A DNA stretch of 64,000 nucleotides from Desulfurispirillum indicum S5 (GCF_000177635.2 NC_014836.1:1934001-1998000), one strand, 5' to 3'; shown: positions 34,448 through 43,275, numbered from the stretch's first letter. Notes: generated by a model not told the origin, from the letters alone. A program made the numbers and translations.

Positions 34448-35215
34448 ATGAACGAAGAATATGGTTCATCCAGTGAATTCATACAGCATCTCCGCGAGGA
34501 GTTTCTCCAGGAGCTTCCAGAGCGGCTTCTCGTCATGGAGCAGCTGGCACTGCAGCTGGAAAAACAACCTGACGACCAGCAGAGCTTCACGGAACTCTAC
34601 CGGCAGGTGCATAGCCTCAAGGGCATCGGAGCCACCCTCTACATTTCCCTGATGACAGCGGCCTGCCATCAGTGGGAAACCCTTTTCCAGGAAGGCGAAA
34701 GATACCGGGACAACGCTTTTGCTGACCTGGCGTTCCGGTATATTGATGTGCTCGCGCAGATCGGTCAGGCGGTGCAGGAAGGTCTGTTTGAATGCCCAGG
34801 CTGCCAGAGCCAACTGGAGCAGTTGCGCCAGTTCCATCTACAGGAGCGCTACGCAGTTCTGATCGCCGACTCATCCCGGATGATGAGGAGCCTCTACCGC
34901 ATGACTCTGGAGCCTTTTCCTCTACAGATCACCACGGCAGACAATGGGCTTGAGGCCTTGGAGAAGCTGCTCCATAATCCCTTTCACATGGCGATTCTGG
35001 GCGGAGAGCTCAAGGAGCTGTGCGCCCAGTCCATCATAGCGGCGCTGCGTCTGAACCCAGGACGCAACCGACGCATTCCGATTTTCCTGGTCACCAGCAG
35101 CGAAAAACCCTTCTTCGAAAAGATCACCATTGACCAGGTTCTCCGGCGCGACAAAGACCTGCAGGAAAACCTGACGAAGGCGATAGAGTCCATTCTCCAC
35201 CAGCGTGACGGGTAA
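34448..35215 (+). CDS. Hpt phosphotransfer domain fused to a degenerate receiver
   Basis: A 255-residue protein from ATG 34448; ATG 34391 would add 19 residues without a better ribosome site. Residues 8-110 are an Hpt four-helix bundle with phospho-accepting His55 in YRQVHSLKGIGATL. Residues about 135-255 are receiver-like (YAVLIADSSRMMRSLYRMTLEPF, VTSSEKPFFEKI), but the acceptor aspartate position reads MAILGGELK and so lacks Asp. The receiver is thus probably a pseudo-receiver used for binding, while Hpt relays phosphate. No hybrid kinase is adjacent; the nearest kinase is at 38185. Confidence 0.8.
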   Translation: MNEEYGSSSEFIQHLREEFLQELPERLLVMEQLALQLEKQPDDQQSFTELYRQVHSLKGIGATLYISLMTAACHQWETLFQEGERYRDNAFADLAFRYIDVLAQIGQAVQEGLFECPGCQSQLEQLRQFHLQERYAVLIADSSRMMRSLYRMTLEPFPLQITTADNGLEALEKLLHNPFHMAILGGELKELCAQSIIAALRLNPGRNRRIPIFLVTSSEKPFFEKITIDQVLRRDKDLQENLTKAIESILHQRDG

Positions 35216-35377
35216 CTCTGCGCGACGCATTGAACGGCTGAAAAACACCTTGCGCAAAGCTCTCACGACACCGGAGACTGTAAGTCCGCCCCCAGGATCA
35301 CCTCAGCATTTTGTCACAAACCGAGTGAACAGCGGGCAAAGGGGTGCTGGCCAAACGCAGATCATGAAAGGAATCCC

Positions 35378-35695
35378 ATGTCCTGCTCACAGTGCACAAC
35401 AACCCCAAAACTGCCAATCGGACCCCAGATACAGTATATCAATGCTGCTCATCGGTATATTCTGGAAAAAATTAATTCCCCGTTACACACAAGCGGCATA
35501 ACCCCAGAACTCTTTGATGCACAACTGGCAGCCAATACCGACGATTTTGCCGCCACCATCCAGATGCTCGGCAGCAGCGCATCACTGACCGAGCTTGAGT
35601 GTCAGCACATCAACATACTCCCCCTGGCCCCCGGCGAACCCATGGACTTCGGCAAACCCTCCGCTGAACCGCTGCGCCAGCTCCCAGGCAGCTGA
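35378..35695 (+). CDS. Hypothetical protein, 105 aa
   Basis: A small soluble protein starting MSCSQCTTTPKLPIG with a CxxC pair near the N-terminus and no membrane segment. AAAGGAA lies 7 nt before the ATG, and the SRPBCC gene begins 9 nt after its stop, so the two are co-transcribed. I do not recognise a family. The CxxC could bind metal. The 162-nt gap before it (35216-35377) holds nothing I can name. Confidence 0.6.
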   Translation: MSCSQCTTTPKLPIGPQIQYINAAHRYILEKINSPLHTSGITPELFDAQLAANTDDFAATIQMLGSSASLTELECQHINILPLAPGEPMDFGKPSAEPLRQLPGS

Positions 35696-35704
35696 GGAGG
35701 AAAC

Positions 35705-36214
35705 ATGCACGAGCTTTATCGCGAAATTGAACTGGACGCCCCCTGTGAAGCTATCTGGGACTTTATTGCCACGCCCCGTAACCTCAATGCGCTCACACCA
35801 CCAGAGCTGCAGTTCAGGATTATCACGGATCTGCCAGATACCATGCACAACGGGCTGACCATCCTCTACCACATCCAGGTCCCCATTTTCGGTTCCCATC
35901 GCTGGCTGACAGAAATTAAGCATATCCGCGAGGGAATATCCTTTGTCGATGAACAGCGACAAGGGCCTTACCGTTTCTGGTACCATTACCACGAAATACA
36001 GCGCCTGGGGCCAAGGCGCTGTCGCATGGTGGATCGAGTCACTTATGCCCTGCCATTGGGTCCACTGGGAACATTCGTCCATCGCCTGATTGTCAGAAAC
36101 ATGCTGGGCACGATCTTCGACTACCGACATCAGAAACTGCTGGAGCTGTATCCACCGACAGATGAGTCGGCGCCAGAGCAGCCTCCCGTCATAGCTGCAG
36201 CCAGAGATGGTTAG
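35705..36214 (+). CDS. SRPBCC (START/Bet v1-like) family protein
   Basis: A 169-residue protein with the SRPBCC pattern: REIELDAPCEAIWDFIATPRNLNALTPPEL at the start, then HRWLTEIKHIREGISFVDEQRQGPYRFWYHYHEIQRLG and a final long helix. The fold forms a hydrophobic ligand pocket. Close relatives are annotated as cyclases/dehydrases or ligand-binding proteins without proven function. GAGGAG precedes the ATG. The last 4 nt overlap the convergent EAL gene. Confidence 0.82.
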   Translation: MHELYREIELDAPCEAIWDFIATPRNLNALTPPELQFRIITDLPDTMHNGLTILYHIQVPIFGSHRWLTEIKHIREGISFVDEQRQGPYRFWYHYHEIQRLGPRRCRMVDRVTYALPLGPLGTFVHRLIVRNMLGTIFDYRHQKLLELYPPTDESAPEQPPVIAAARDG

Positions 36215-37416
36215 AGAACCTGAGGCTGCGGCGCTCCCAGGTAATACCCTTGGGCGTAATGTATTCCCAGTTTGCGAACGGTTTCGAATACTTCTTGTGA
36301 GTGGACGAATTCTGCCACGGTGTAAATCCCAAGCCTGCGTGCCATAAGCGCAATACTCTCGACTGCAGCCGCATGTACCGGATTGGTATGAACATCGCGG
36401 ATGAGCGATCCGTCGATTTTAATACACTCTGGCCGAATTCCGATGATGTGGTCAAAGTTGGAGAATCCACTGCCAAAGTCGTCAATAGCGATAGTGGCAC
36501 CATGACCTCGAGCCGCTTCTGCAAATGACTCCAGCATAGCCCTGTCCCGCATGTGCTCAGACTCCACAAGCTCAAGGATGATTTGACCGCTGAAAGGAGC
36601 AAAGAGGCGCAACTGCTCCAGAATATACTCACGCTGTGAGCGATCCAGGATATCTTCGTAGTCAAGGTTAATGGCAAAGCGATGCGCAGTTGCGCGAAAC
36701 CGATTGAAAGCAGCATCAATCAGACTACGCGAGAGGGAGAGATAGGTGCGATAGCGCTTCGCGATATCGAGAAAGCCCATGGGTGAGAGAATTCCTGCGA
36801 CGGGATGATCTATGCGCATAAGGCACTCGTAGTGGCTGACTTCCAGGCTTTCGGTATGGAAAATCGGCTGAAGCCAGGGGAGTACGCGCTGCTCGCGCAT
36901 GCCATCGCGAATCAGCTGGATGGTTGTCAGAACATTGGTCTCATCATGTTTATTGTAGCTGCTGGTCAGGATATCCAGATTGATGTCGATGATTTTTTCT
37001 GCGGCGTCCATCAGATCAAAAAGGCCTTCTTGCATAAGCAGATTGCGGACATAGCGCCGCACATAACTCATACCCACGTTCACATAGTGGTTTGGCAAGC
37101 CAATGCGCACGTGGGCGTCACTGATCTCATCAAGATAATTACCATATCCGTCGTCGTAAACGCCATTAAACAGAGCTACAAACCATTCTCCCATTTTACT
37201 GTGGTGGATTGATACCTGTGATTCATTTTCGATAAAGGCACGGGCGTGGGCAAAAGTGAAGATGAACTCGTGGAAGTCGTGCGCAAACCGATCCCTGTTA
37301 AGTTTTGCCAAATCCCGCAGCTCAACAAGCGAGGCCTGCTCCCCACGGCTGAAGTTATAGTGCTCAAAGGTATCCTGAATATTCCTCACTGGCAGTTGCT
37401 CCCTGGCATAGTTCAT
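36211..37416 (-). CDS. Globin-coupled EAL-domain protein (c-di-GMP phosphodiesterase)
   Basis: A 401-residue cytoplasmic sensor. Residues 10-150 form a globin-coupled-sensor globin, with HSKMGEWFVALFNGVYDDGY and the proximal haem ligand His102 in DAHVRIGLPNHYVNVGMSYVRRYV. The EAL domain (about 175-401) keeps every catalytic residue: Glu197 in YECLMR (ECL for EAL), Asn250, Glu282 in LELVESE, Asp312-Asp313 in IDDFGSG, Lys333 and AEFVHSQE with YAQGYYLG at the end. No GGDEF domain is present. Globin sensors bind O2, NO or CO, so the protein should change c-di-GMP hydrolysis with gas. ATG 37416 begins just before the globin; upstream in-frame extension to 37779 crosses repeat-like DNA. No ribosome site is strong. 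Confidence 0.85.
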   Translation of the reverse strand: MNYAREQLPVRNIQDTFEHYNFSRGEQASLVELRDLAKLNRDRFAHDFHEFIFTFAHARAFIENESQVSIHHSKMGEWFVALFNGVYDDGYGNYLDEISDAHVRIGLPNHYVNVGMSYVRRYVRNLLMQEGLFDLMDAAEKIIDINLDILTSSYNKHDETNVLTTIQLIRDGMREQRVLPWLQPIFHTESLEVSHYECLMRIDHPVAGILSPMGFLDIAKRYRTYLSLSRSLIDAAFNRFRATAHRFAINLDYEDILDRSQREYILEQLRLFAPFSGQIILELVESEHMRDRAMLESFAEAARGHGATIAIDDFGSGFSNFDHIIGIRPECIKIDGSLIRDVHTNPVHAAAVESIALMARRLGIYTVAEFVHSQEVFETVRKLGIHYAQGYYLGAPQPQVL

Positions 37417-37716
37417 GTGCTTCTCACTATCCGACAGAGGAGGAGGTTGTGTCAACGTATGCTTTCTGCGCCAGGAGCTCCCGATCGCCTCATCCACTAT
37501 CCACTGTCGCTTGAACACTTTCTTGAGCTTTTCATGATTATTTCCCGATAAAAAATGCCTATTTTGCCATATAATTACAAGTGAGTACGCATGCCCCTGG
37601 TGTTGCGCACCCTGCCACGAGAACTCAAGAGTTGCCATGTAAACATTTGCCCCACGGGGGGCTATTGATACTACATGATCGGCACACCTGGTATTGACAT
37701 GTGCTCGAATCGAAAG

Positions 37717-37755
37717 GCTGGCGCCAACAACCTGCCGTCTTGGGTGGGGGAGAGA
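37717..37755 (+). repeat. MITE-like repeat, right-end fragment
   Basis: GGCGCCAACAACCTGCCGTC followed by TTGGGTG matches the right-end segment of copy A (14255-14287) with about three mismatches. Only a short piece remains, just upstream of the response regulator/haem-kinase pair, in the same orientation as copy A. Confidence 0.5.
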
Positions 37756-37790
37756 AATCTGCGCTATGATGCCTGCCACAGGAGCGATTT

Positions 37791-38168
37791 ATGGGTCGTT
37801 TACGAATTCCCTCCATACTCATCGTGGAAGATGATCTTCTCGCCTCTGAACTGCTGAGCTGCATTTTGAGCAGCCTGGCGGAGACAGTGTATGTTGCCAA
37901 TGATGGTGAGCAGGGATTGGCTGTCTTCCAGATGCATCGTCCAAGCCTGATCATTACCGACCTGCACATGCCCGTGATGACAGGCAAGGAGATGATTCAA
38001 AAAATTCGCCAATACGATTCCGAGGTGCCTATCGTTGTCATATCTGCCTATGCGGACACATCAAACGTGGTTGAACAAGCCAGTGCAACCATGACCAAAC
38101 CAGTACGCAAAGAGGCTATCCAGGAAGTTGTCCGACAACTTTTCCCCTGCCCTTCGTACAAAGCATAG
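37791..38168 (+). CDS. Single-domain response regulator
   Basis: A 125-residue stand-alone receiver: ILIVEDDLLASELLSCIL with the acidic pair, phospho-Asp in LIITDLHMPVMTG, and Lys in MTKPVRKEAI. It has no output domain, so it acts by protein contact or in a relay, for instance with the Hpt protein at 34448. AGGAG lies 8 nt upstream. The haem-kinase gene starts 16 nt after its stop, so they form one unit. Confidence 0.9.
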   Translation: MGRLRIPSILIVEDDLLASELLSCILSSLAETVYVANDGEQGLAVFQMHRPSLIITDLHMPVMTGKEMIQKIRQYDSEVPIVVISAYADTSNVVEQASATMTKPVRKEAIQEVVRQLFPCPSYKA

Positions 38169-38184
38169 GGAAATGGAGGTGAAA

Positions 38185-39723
38185 ATGGCTGAGACGATAC
38201 GTGAGCAGCACCCTGTTGAGGTGTCCCGCCCTGTCACGGCTACCCCCTTTCCCCTGATTGCCGTCTTCTGGACTCTGACTATCTTCGCGATGGCAGGCTG
38301 GTCATTCTTTGAGACATACCGATCAGCTCTGTCCAATGCGGCATCAGCGGCTCGTATCGGTTTTTCCAAAGATGTACACTATCGCCAGTGGAATACCCGG
38401 CATGGCTCCGTCTATGTACCCATCAGTGAATATGGCACTCCCAACCCCTATCTGGCCCATCTCCAAGAGCGGGATGTCATGACCAGTGATGGTCTCCCAT
38501 TAACCCTTATCAACCCTGGCTATATGACCCGCCAGGCCCATGAAATCACCGACGCCATTACGGGTATACGCAGCAATATAACCAGCCTGAAGACACTACG
38601 GCCGGAAAATGCCCCGGACAACTGGGAGCAAAGGGCACTGCGCGCTTTTGAACTGGGGGTGCCTGAATACAGTTCCCTGGATAGTATAGAAGGGAAAGCA
38701 TATCTGCGCCTGATGCAACCGTTATTGGTCGATAACAGCTGTCTGCGCTGCCATGCCCATCAGGGATACCAGATCGGCGATGTTCGTGGGGGTATCAGTG
38801 TTTCTATCCCCTGGGTACCGTATCGAGAGAGTATCCTGTCAAAACTTCCTTTTTTTATAATCAGCTTTGGCGGCATATGGGTAGTGGGTTTGGCAGCGGC
38901 ACGCTATGGCTTTGATCGCATGCAACTGCAGATCCAGCGAGAACACCACCTGGAGCGAAAGCGTTTTGAAACATTGCTTCATGCTGAGCAGGATCGCAAA
39001 AATGCCCAGATACGCCTATTGGTTGACCTGGCCCACCAATGGCGGCAGCCGCTGAATGTGATCGGACTCTCCATGCAGAATCTCGAAATGATTGCCCTGG
39101 ATGCAAAAGCTGACAAAGCCAAAATCCCTGAAATAGTTGGCAGCGCCATGGAGCGCCTGGAAGGCCTCTCGCACACCATTACCCGGATGACGGGACTTTA
39201 CGAGTCAGCAGATACCATTGCTCCGGTATCCATCGCTGAGGCCTGCGACACGGCCAGCAGTCAGATACGCTCGCAGTGTGGAGCGCCTGGCCTGACTGTT
39301 TCCAACTGTATTCCACCCAACCTCACCCAGCTCGCCTCAAGCTTTGACCTGGTGGAAATGTTCATCAGCCTGTTTTCCAATGTGCTCACCATCGCCGAAA
39401 AACGGAATACCACCCCGACTCTGACCATTAAAGCAAGGGATATCAGTAAAGGAAAGGTTGAGGTGAGCGTGTGCGATAATGTTGGAGGCATTGAGGATTC
39501 TCAACTGAGTGATCTCTTCAGCCCTTACACCACAAGCCATTTTCGCAGTGAAGGTAAGGGACTGGGACTTTACTTTCTCTCACGGAAGGTGGAGGAAATC
39601 TACCAAGGCAATGTGCAAGCGCGAAACTGTGGCAGCGGAGCCTGTATAGTCATCATTCTTGGTGCCCATAAAGACGCTGACCACCCTGCTCTGATGAAGT
39701 CGAGTGGCGGGGCTCACTCATGA
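38185..39723 (+). CDS. Membrane histidine kinase with periplasmic DUF3365 haem-c sensor domain
   Basis: A 512-residue kinase. Helix 1 (about residues 22-42) and helix 2 (about 220-240) bracket a periplasmic DUF3365/Tll0287-like domain (50-215) with EYSSLDSIEGKAYLRLMQPL and the c-type haem motif CLRCH (Cys186, Cys189, His190). The cytoplasmic part has a DHp helix LLVDLAHQWRQPLNVIGLSM (His284) and an HATPase domain ending EGKGLGLYFLSRKVEEIYQG. It should sense redox state or a small gas through covalently bound haem and phosphorylate the receiver encoded upstream. ATG 38185 has GGAGG 8 nt before it; an in-frame ATG at 38128 would overlap the regulator by 41 nt. Confidence 0.88.
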   Translation: MAETIREQHPVEVSRPVTATPFPLIAVFWTLTIFAMAGWSFFETYRSALSNAASAARIGFSKDVHYRQWNTRHGSVYVPISEYGTPNPYLAHLQERDVMTSDGLPLTLINPGYMTRQAHEITDAITGIRSNITSLKTLRPENAPDNWEQRALRAFELGVPEYSSLDSIEGKAYLRLMQPLLVDNSCLRCHAHQGYQIGDVRGGISVSIPWVPYRESILSKLPFFIISFGGIWVVGLAAARYGFDRMQLQIQREHHLERKRFETLLHAEQDRKNAQIRLLVDLAHQWRQPLNVIGLSMQNLEMIALDAKADKAKIPEIVGSAMERLEGLSHTITRMTGLYESADTIAPVSIAEACDTASSQIRSQCGAPGLTVSNCIPPNLTQLASSFDLVEMFISLFSNVLTIAEKRNTTPTLTIKARDISKGKVEVSVCDNVGGIEDSQLSDLFSPYTTSHFRSEGKGLGLYFLSRKVEEIYQGNVQARNCGSGACIVIILGAHKDADHPALMKSSGGAHS

Positions 39724-39789
39724 TATGCTGACGAGCTCCATTGTGCTTCGTATTAACCGCGATCAAGCACATTTATGAGATACGAGCAG

Positions 39790-39966
39790 CTGAAGTTTCG
39801 CGTATTATCGCCTTGACTTAAGGCACTTTCCATTGACGCTTACCACACTGGAACAGTATTGATTTTACCTGCTTGACTCATCACAGAATGGACACAAAAG
39901 CGCGCTCCGAACGCCCGTTCTTCCGGGTCGTCGGCTCGCCTGTTCCAGAGATCCGGCAGCAGGCTG
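39790..39966 (+). repeat. MITE-like repeat, degenerate left-end fragment
   Basis: Begins at AAGTTTCGCG (terminal repeat with one change), then CAGTATTGATTTTACCTGCT and GAACGCCCGTTCTTCCGG, continuing CGGCTCGCCTGTTCCAGAGATCCGGCAG (shown in parts). These match the first third of copy A in the same orientation with deletions. The rest of the element is absent. The gap 39724-40072 otherwise holds nothing I can name. Confidence 0.65.
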
Positions 39967-40072
39967 CTCAAAGAGCTCCATCTGCTGCGTACAGGGAGTC
40001 TGCCTCACTCGCGCCTTGCACCTGAGAACTTTTCAATTGCCTGCCTGATTTGAAAATATCTCCAGCAATCCG

Positions 40073-41887
40073 CTAAAACCTTAAAAGCATGAAGCATAAT
40101 CCCATAATCACCGTTGGGACGAGAGCCGCCTTCAGCAAACCTAAGGGCGAAACAGCACCGTGCTTGAAATGTCTCCCAAGTATTGACTGACCTGCAGGGT
40201 TCGGAGCATTGGCAATGACCGTTAAGCCACCACCCGTTACAGCGCCGGCAACCACGGCGTATTTCATCGTATCGGTAATGCCGGGCACAAACGTGCTCAG
40301 ATACGTTATTGCGGCATTATCGTTAAACGCGGTTAAAAGAGTCGCTCCAAGCATCAACGGAGTCTCAGTCAGGCTCCCGAGCACGGGAGCAATCCACCAG
40401 GCCTGAACTCCCCCATGGATGACAAGACCCGCCAGGAAAAAACCAACCAGTAAGGCCGGCTTTAAGTCAATTCGATTCTGATAAGGCGTTGTCACCTGAA
40501 CAAAACCAAGCAGAAATAAAAATCCCGCGATAAAAAGGGCTGGATAATGGGCTGTGGCAACGGTCCAGACCAGGAAAAGCATATGCACCACCATAATCCA
40601 GGCAGGCACCCAGTCTTCGCGATTATCCCAATAGGGGTCACGATAGGGCGGTTGCTTATCGGCCGGCAACAGACCGGGCAGTTTCTGGCGCATCACTTTG
40701 AGCTTAATATCGTAGAAGCGAACATCAAAAGCTTCTTCAACACTCGCCTTGTCAACCGACTGGCTGGCAACTCGCTCCATGAGCTCCTTTTTTAATCGAC
40801 TTCGTATCTCATCACATCTTTCGTCAAAAATTCTGATAAAACCCAGATCATCGGTAACATCGTACTTAATCTTGGCAAATTCGTCTTCCAGCTGTTCACG
40901 CTTTACATATTTCCTTTCGATCTCCCGCTTCATACGAACGAGAGCATATCTTTTTTCCAGTTCGCGCATTTCATTGCGATGCAGATAGAAATAGAGCGCA
41001 TTTGCAATGACAATACCGATAACAGCTTTCCAGCCGAAGTTGAGAAACATAAACCCAAATCCCCAATCCCAGGTGGAGGCAACCATCAGTACAGGTGGGG
41101 CAGCAAAGTGTGATAAGGTTCCGCCTACGGAAATATTGACAAACAACAAACCTATGGTGGCGTACTTGAATGATTCACTCGGCTTTAAATTGTAAAATTT
41201 CGTCGACAGCAACAGAGCCGAAATCGTCATGGCTGCCGGCTCCGTTATAAAGGAGCCGAGTAACGGACCAATTGTCAAAATAGTGAGCCACCAGGCCGAA
41301 AGGGTACCGCCGAGAAAGTTGGCGACTTTCCACATCATCAGCTCAGAAAACTTCAGAATAGGTCGCGTTGCTGCCAGCGTCATAATAATAACGACAAACA
41401 ATGGCTCGGTATAGTCAACCTTCTGACCAATATAATAGACGAAGGTGCCAAAGTCATAGAAGACCCCTATGGCTACCGCTAAAGCGATTGCCCATATACC
41501 AAAAACAGCCTCAACTTCGCCCAGAAAGTGGAAGACCCCTGCGCCGAAATGAATAGAATTCCTGGGAACCTTCCCGGCCTGTTTTTTGTGTTCATGCTCA
41601 TGTTCCCACTTATGGGCAACAGCAAGGAATTTGCTCGTCATAAACGTATGGATAATGGCGCAGAGAAATATCAGCGTAGCGACAAGATTAAAGGGCTCTT
41701 GAGCGATACGGCCCGCCAGAACGGCCAGAACGCTGGAATTGTCCGCATCACCATAACTCTCAAGGCTGCGAGGAAAAACGAGAGGTTCAGCAGGGCTGCT
41801 GCTCGCAGCACTGGCAACCACCACCAGGCCCACAACGCTCAGGAGAATAAAAAACATTTTTGCATGTGATTTGCTGAACCTCGTCAT
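40073..41887 (-). CDS. Putative Na+/H+ antiporter (Na_H_antiport_2 type)
   Basis: A 604-residue membrane protein with about 12 helices in two blocks. They are separated by a long charged cytoplasmic region (about residues 310-420, MKREIERKYVKREQLEDEF). Signature segments include TEPAAMTISALLLSTKFYNL and LFVNISVGGTLSHFAAPPVLMV in the first half and LTETPLMLGATLLTAFNDNAAITYL with AGAVTGGGLTVIANAPNPAG in the second. This is the ion-transporter superfamily repeat seen in the antiporter family first noted in Chlamydiae and many proteobacteria. A signal-like hydrophobic start (residues 10-30) precedes an exported loop. ATG 41887 follows GAGGTGAT. Its neighbours on both sides are repeat fragments. 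Confidence 0.82.
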   Translation of the reverse strand: MTRFSKSHAKMFFILLSVVGLVVVASAASSSPAEPLVFPRSLESYGDADNSSVLAVLAGRIAQEPFNLVATLIFLCAIIHTFMTSKFLAVAHKWEHEHEHKKQAGKVPRNSIHFGAGVFHFLGEVEAVFGIWAIALAVAIGVFYDFGTFVYYIGQKVDYTEPLFVVIIMTLAATRPILKFSELMMWKVANFLGGTLSAWWLTILTIGPLLGSFITEPAAMTISALLLSTKFYNLKPSESFKYATIGLLFVNISVGGTLSHFAAPPVLMVASTWDWGFGFMFLNFGWKAVIGIVIANALYFYLHRNEMRELEKRYALVRMKREIERKYVKREQLEDEFAKIKYDVTDDLGFIRIFDERCDEIRSRLKKELMERVASQSVDKASVEEAFDVRFYDIKLKVMRQKLPGLLPADKQPPYRDPYWDNREDWVPAWIMVVHMLFLVWTVATAHYPALFIAGFLFLLGFVQVTTPYQNRIDLKPALLVGFFLAGLVIHGGVQAWWIAPVLGSLTETPLMLGATLLTAFNDNAAITYLSTFVPGITDTMKYAVVAGAVTGGGLTVIANAPNPAGQSILGRHFKHGAVSPLGLLKAALVPTVIMGLCFMLLRF

Positions 41888-41973
41888 GCCGATCACCTCG
41901 AGCAATTTTCAGGAACCGTGAAACTCTCTCCAGCTTTTAACGCCTACGCTGAAAGAAACACTGAAGTTTCGCA

Positions 41974-42622
41974 CCCCGAAACGGCAGGTTGTCGGCGCCG
42001 ACCCACATGCCATGCTGAAATGGAGGGAATGGTTCTGCACAGACTGCGTCGCTTGACATTCCCTCACCCTGTTTATGAGTTTCTTTTGCCACTTTTTACC
42101 CGCAAAAAGTGGCGCAAAAGCGGCCCCCAGTGCTGCCCTTTTCAGCCGTCCGCTTGCCTGGAACTGGGGACCGCAAACAACCGCCCTCCGTGGCTTTTGG
42201 TTTGCGGTTGCCGCCCTCGTGGCGGCAACCCTGCGGGTCCATAGCGTTCCAGTCTGCACGTCCTGGCTGGGCCAGCCCACGGGGGAAAGACAGAAGCAGG
42301 CCGTTCCCCCCCTGAGCCCGTCCGTTGAGTGCGAAGCCTGGCTGGCAAGACCCGAACGGGACACTCACAGGAAGTGAGTGGTCCGGCAGCACTGCAGGGA
42401 GGCAGTGTCTGCCGGATCTCCAGAACAGGCGAGCCAACGAACCGGAAAAACGGGCGTTCGGGGGGCGCGTTTTTGCGTCCTTTTTGCGCGGTCAAAAAGG
42501 ACAATATCCGGAAACAAAAAGCGGAATACCAGATACGTCAAGCATTCAAAATCAATACAGTTTCCGCACGATAAATGTCAGAATAATAACACCTCAACCT
42601 AAGACAACAAGATGCGAAGCTT
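41974..42622 (-). repeat. MITE-like interspersed repeat, copy B (649 bp, inverted relative to copy A)
   Basis: On the plus strand it begins with AAGTTTCGCA (41974) and ends with TGCGAAGCTT (42613-42622), terminal repeats with one mismatch. Reverse-complemented, it matches copy A (13637-14295) over its whole length. Hairpins sit at 42088-42113 (GCCACTTTTT/AAAAAGTGGC) and 42477-42502 (GTCCTTTTT/AAAAAGGAC). The inverted pair encloses about 27.7 kb. ORFs within it are not convincing. Confidence 0.8.
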
Positions 42623-42813
42623 GAGTTTATACTCTTTACATGAAAAGAAAAGGGGAAAAAGGGCACCATATGGCTTCACGAATTCCGCACCCTTGAACCA
42701 TGTGCAGAAAACCCCATTGGCCCTGCTTCCCATCGGATGCGCGAGTGTTGCAAGGTACGGAGAGTACGCTTTTTCTCCGCTTCGCCAGGCGGTTACAGGT
42801 TGCCGTGTTTGCC

Positions 42814-42848
42814 AAAAAAAATCCGCACTCCCTGCTGGAAGTGCGGAT
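42814..42848 (-). terminator. Rho-independent terminator of the tRNA operon
   Basis: On the minus strand the stem ATCCGCACT/AGTGCGGAT is followed by eight T residues, 14 nt beyond the encoded CCA of tRNA-His. The stretch 42631-42813 beyond it holds nothing I can name. Confidence 0.88.
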
Positions 42849-42861
42849 GTACTCGTAAAAG

Positions 42862-42937
42862 TGGGGTGGCTGACGGGACTCGAACCCGCAACACCAGGAG
42901 CCACAATCCTGTGCTCTACCGTTGAACTACAGCCACC
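42862..42937 (-). tRNA. tRNA-His (anticodon GTG)
   Basis: Cloverleaf on the minus strand. The acceptor GTGGCTG pairs with CAGCCAC, with the tRNA-His-specific extra G at -1 facing C73. The D arm is TAGTTCAACGGTAGA, the anticodon loop ATTGTGGC in a CAGG/CCTG stem, the T arm GCGGGTTCGAGTCCCGT, and CCA is encoded. Last gene of the three-tRNA transcript. Confidence 0.96.
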
Positions 42938-43025
42938 ATAATGCCAATTTGCTGAAAAATGCCCACCTGCTGCCGTATACGCATTTTTCAACAAACTGTG
43001 AATATGTAAAAATTCCGATTCCCAT

Positions 43026-43102
43026 TGGCGCGCCTGAGAGGATTCGAACCTCTGACCTACTGATTAGAAGTCAGTTGCTCTATCCAGCTGAGCTACAGGC
43101 GC
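43026..43102 (-). tRNA. tRNA-Arg (anticodon TCT)
   Basis: Acceptor GCGCCTG/CAGGCGC, D arm TAGCTCAGCTGGATAGAGC, anticodon stem CTGAC/GTCAG-type with loop TTCTAA (TCT), T arm CAGAGGTTCGAATCCTCT... and encoded CCA. It reads AGA codons. It is in the middle of the tRNA operon. Confidence 0.96.
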
Positions 43103-43109
43103 CCCGTGA

Positions 43110-43188
<79 letters not shown>

Positions 43189-43208
43189 CGACCAATTACG
43201 AAGTTGGC

Positions 43209-43237
43209 TTTATACAAAAAAGGAGCGCCGGTGTCAA
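43209..43237 (-). promoter_or_regulatory. Strong sigma-70 promoter of the tRNA operon
   Basis: Minus-strand TTGACA (43237-43232), 17-base spacer, TATAAA (43214-43209). It is the closest match to the consensus in the window and lies between the RimK-like gene and tRNA-Pro. Confidence 0.85.
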
Positions 43238-43275
43238 CGGGAGATTCGCTTTTCCGGCATGTCCGCAGAAAATAA

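Noticed and set aside
42631-42813. Possible gene between repeat copy B and the tRNA terminator
   Set aside because: Short frames there have no ribosome site or similarity; no feature can be supported.
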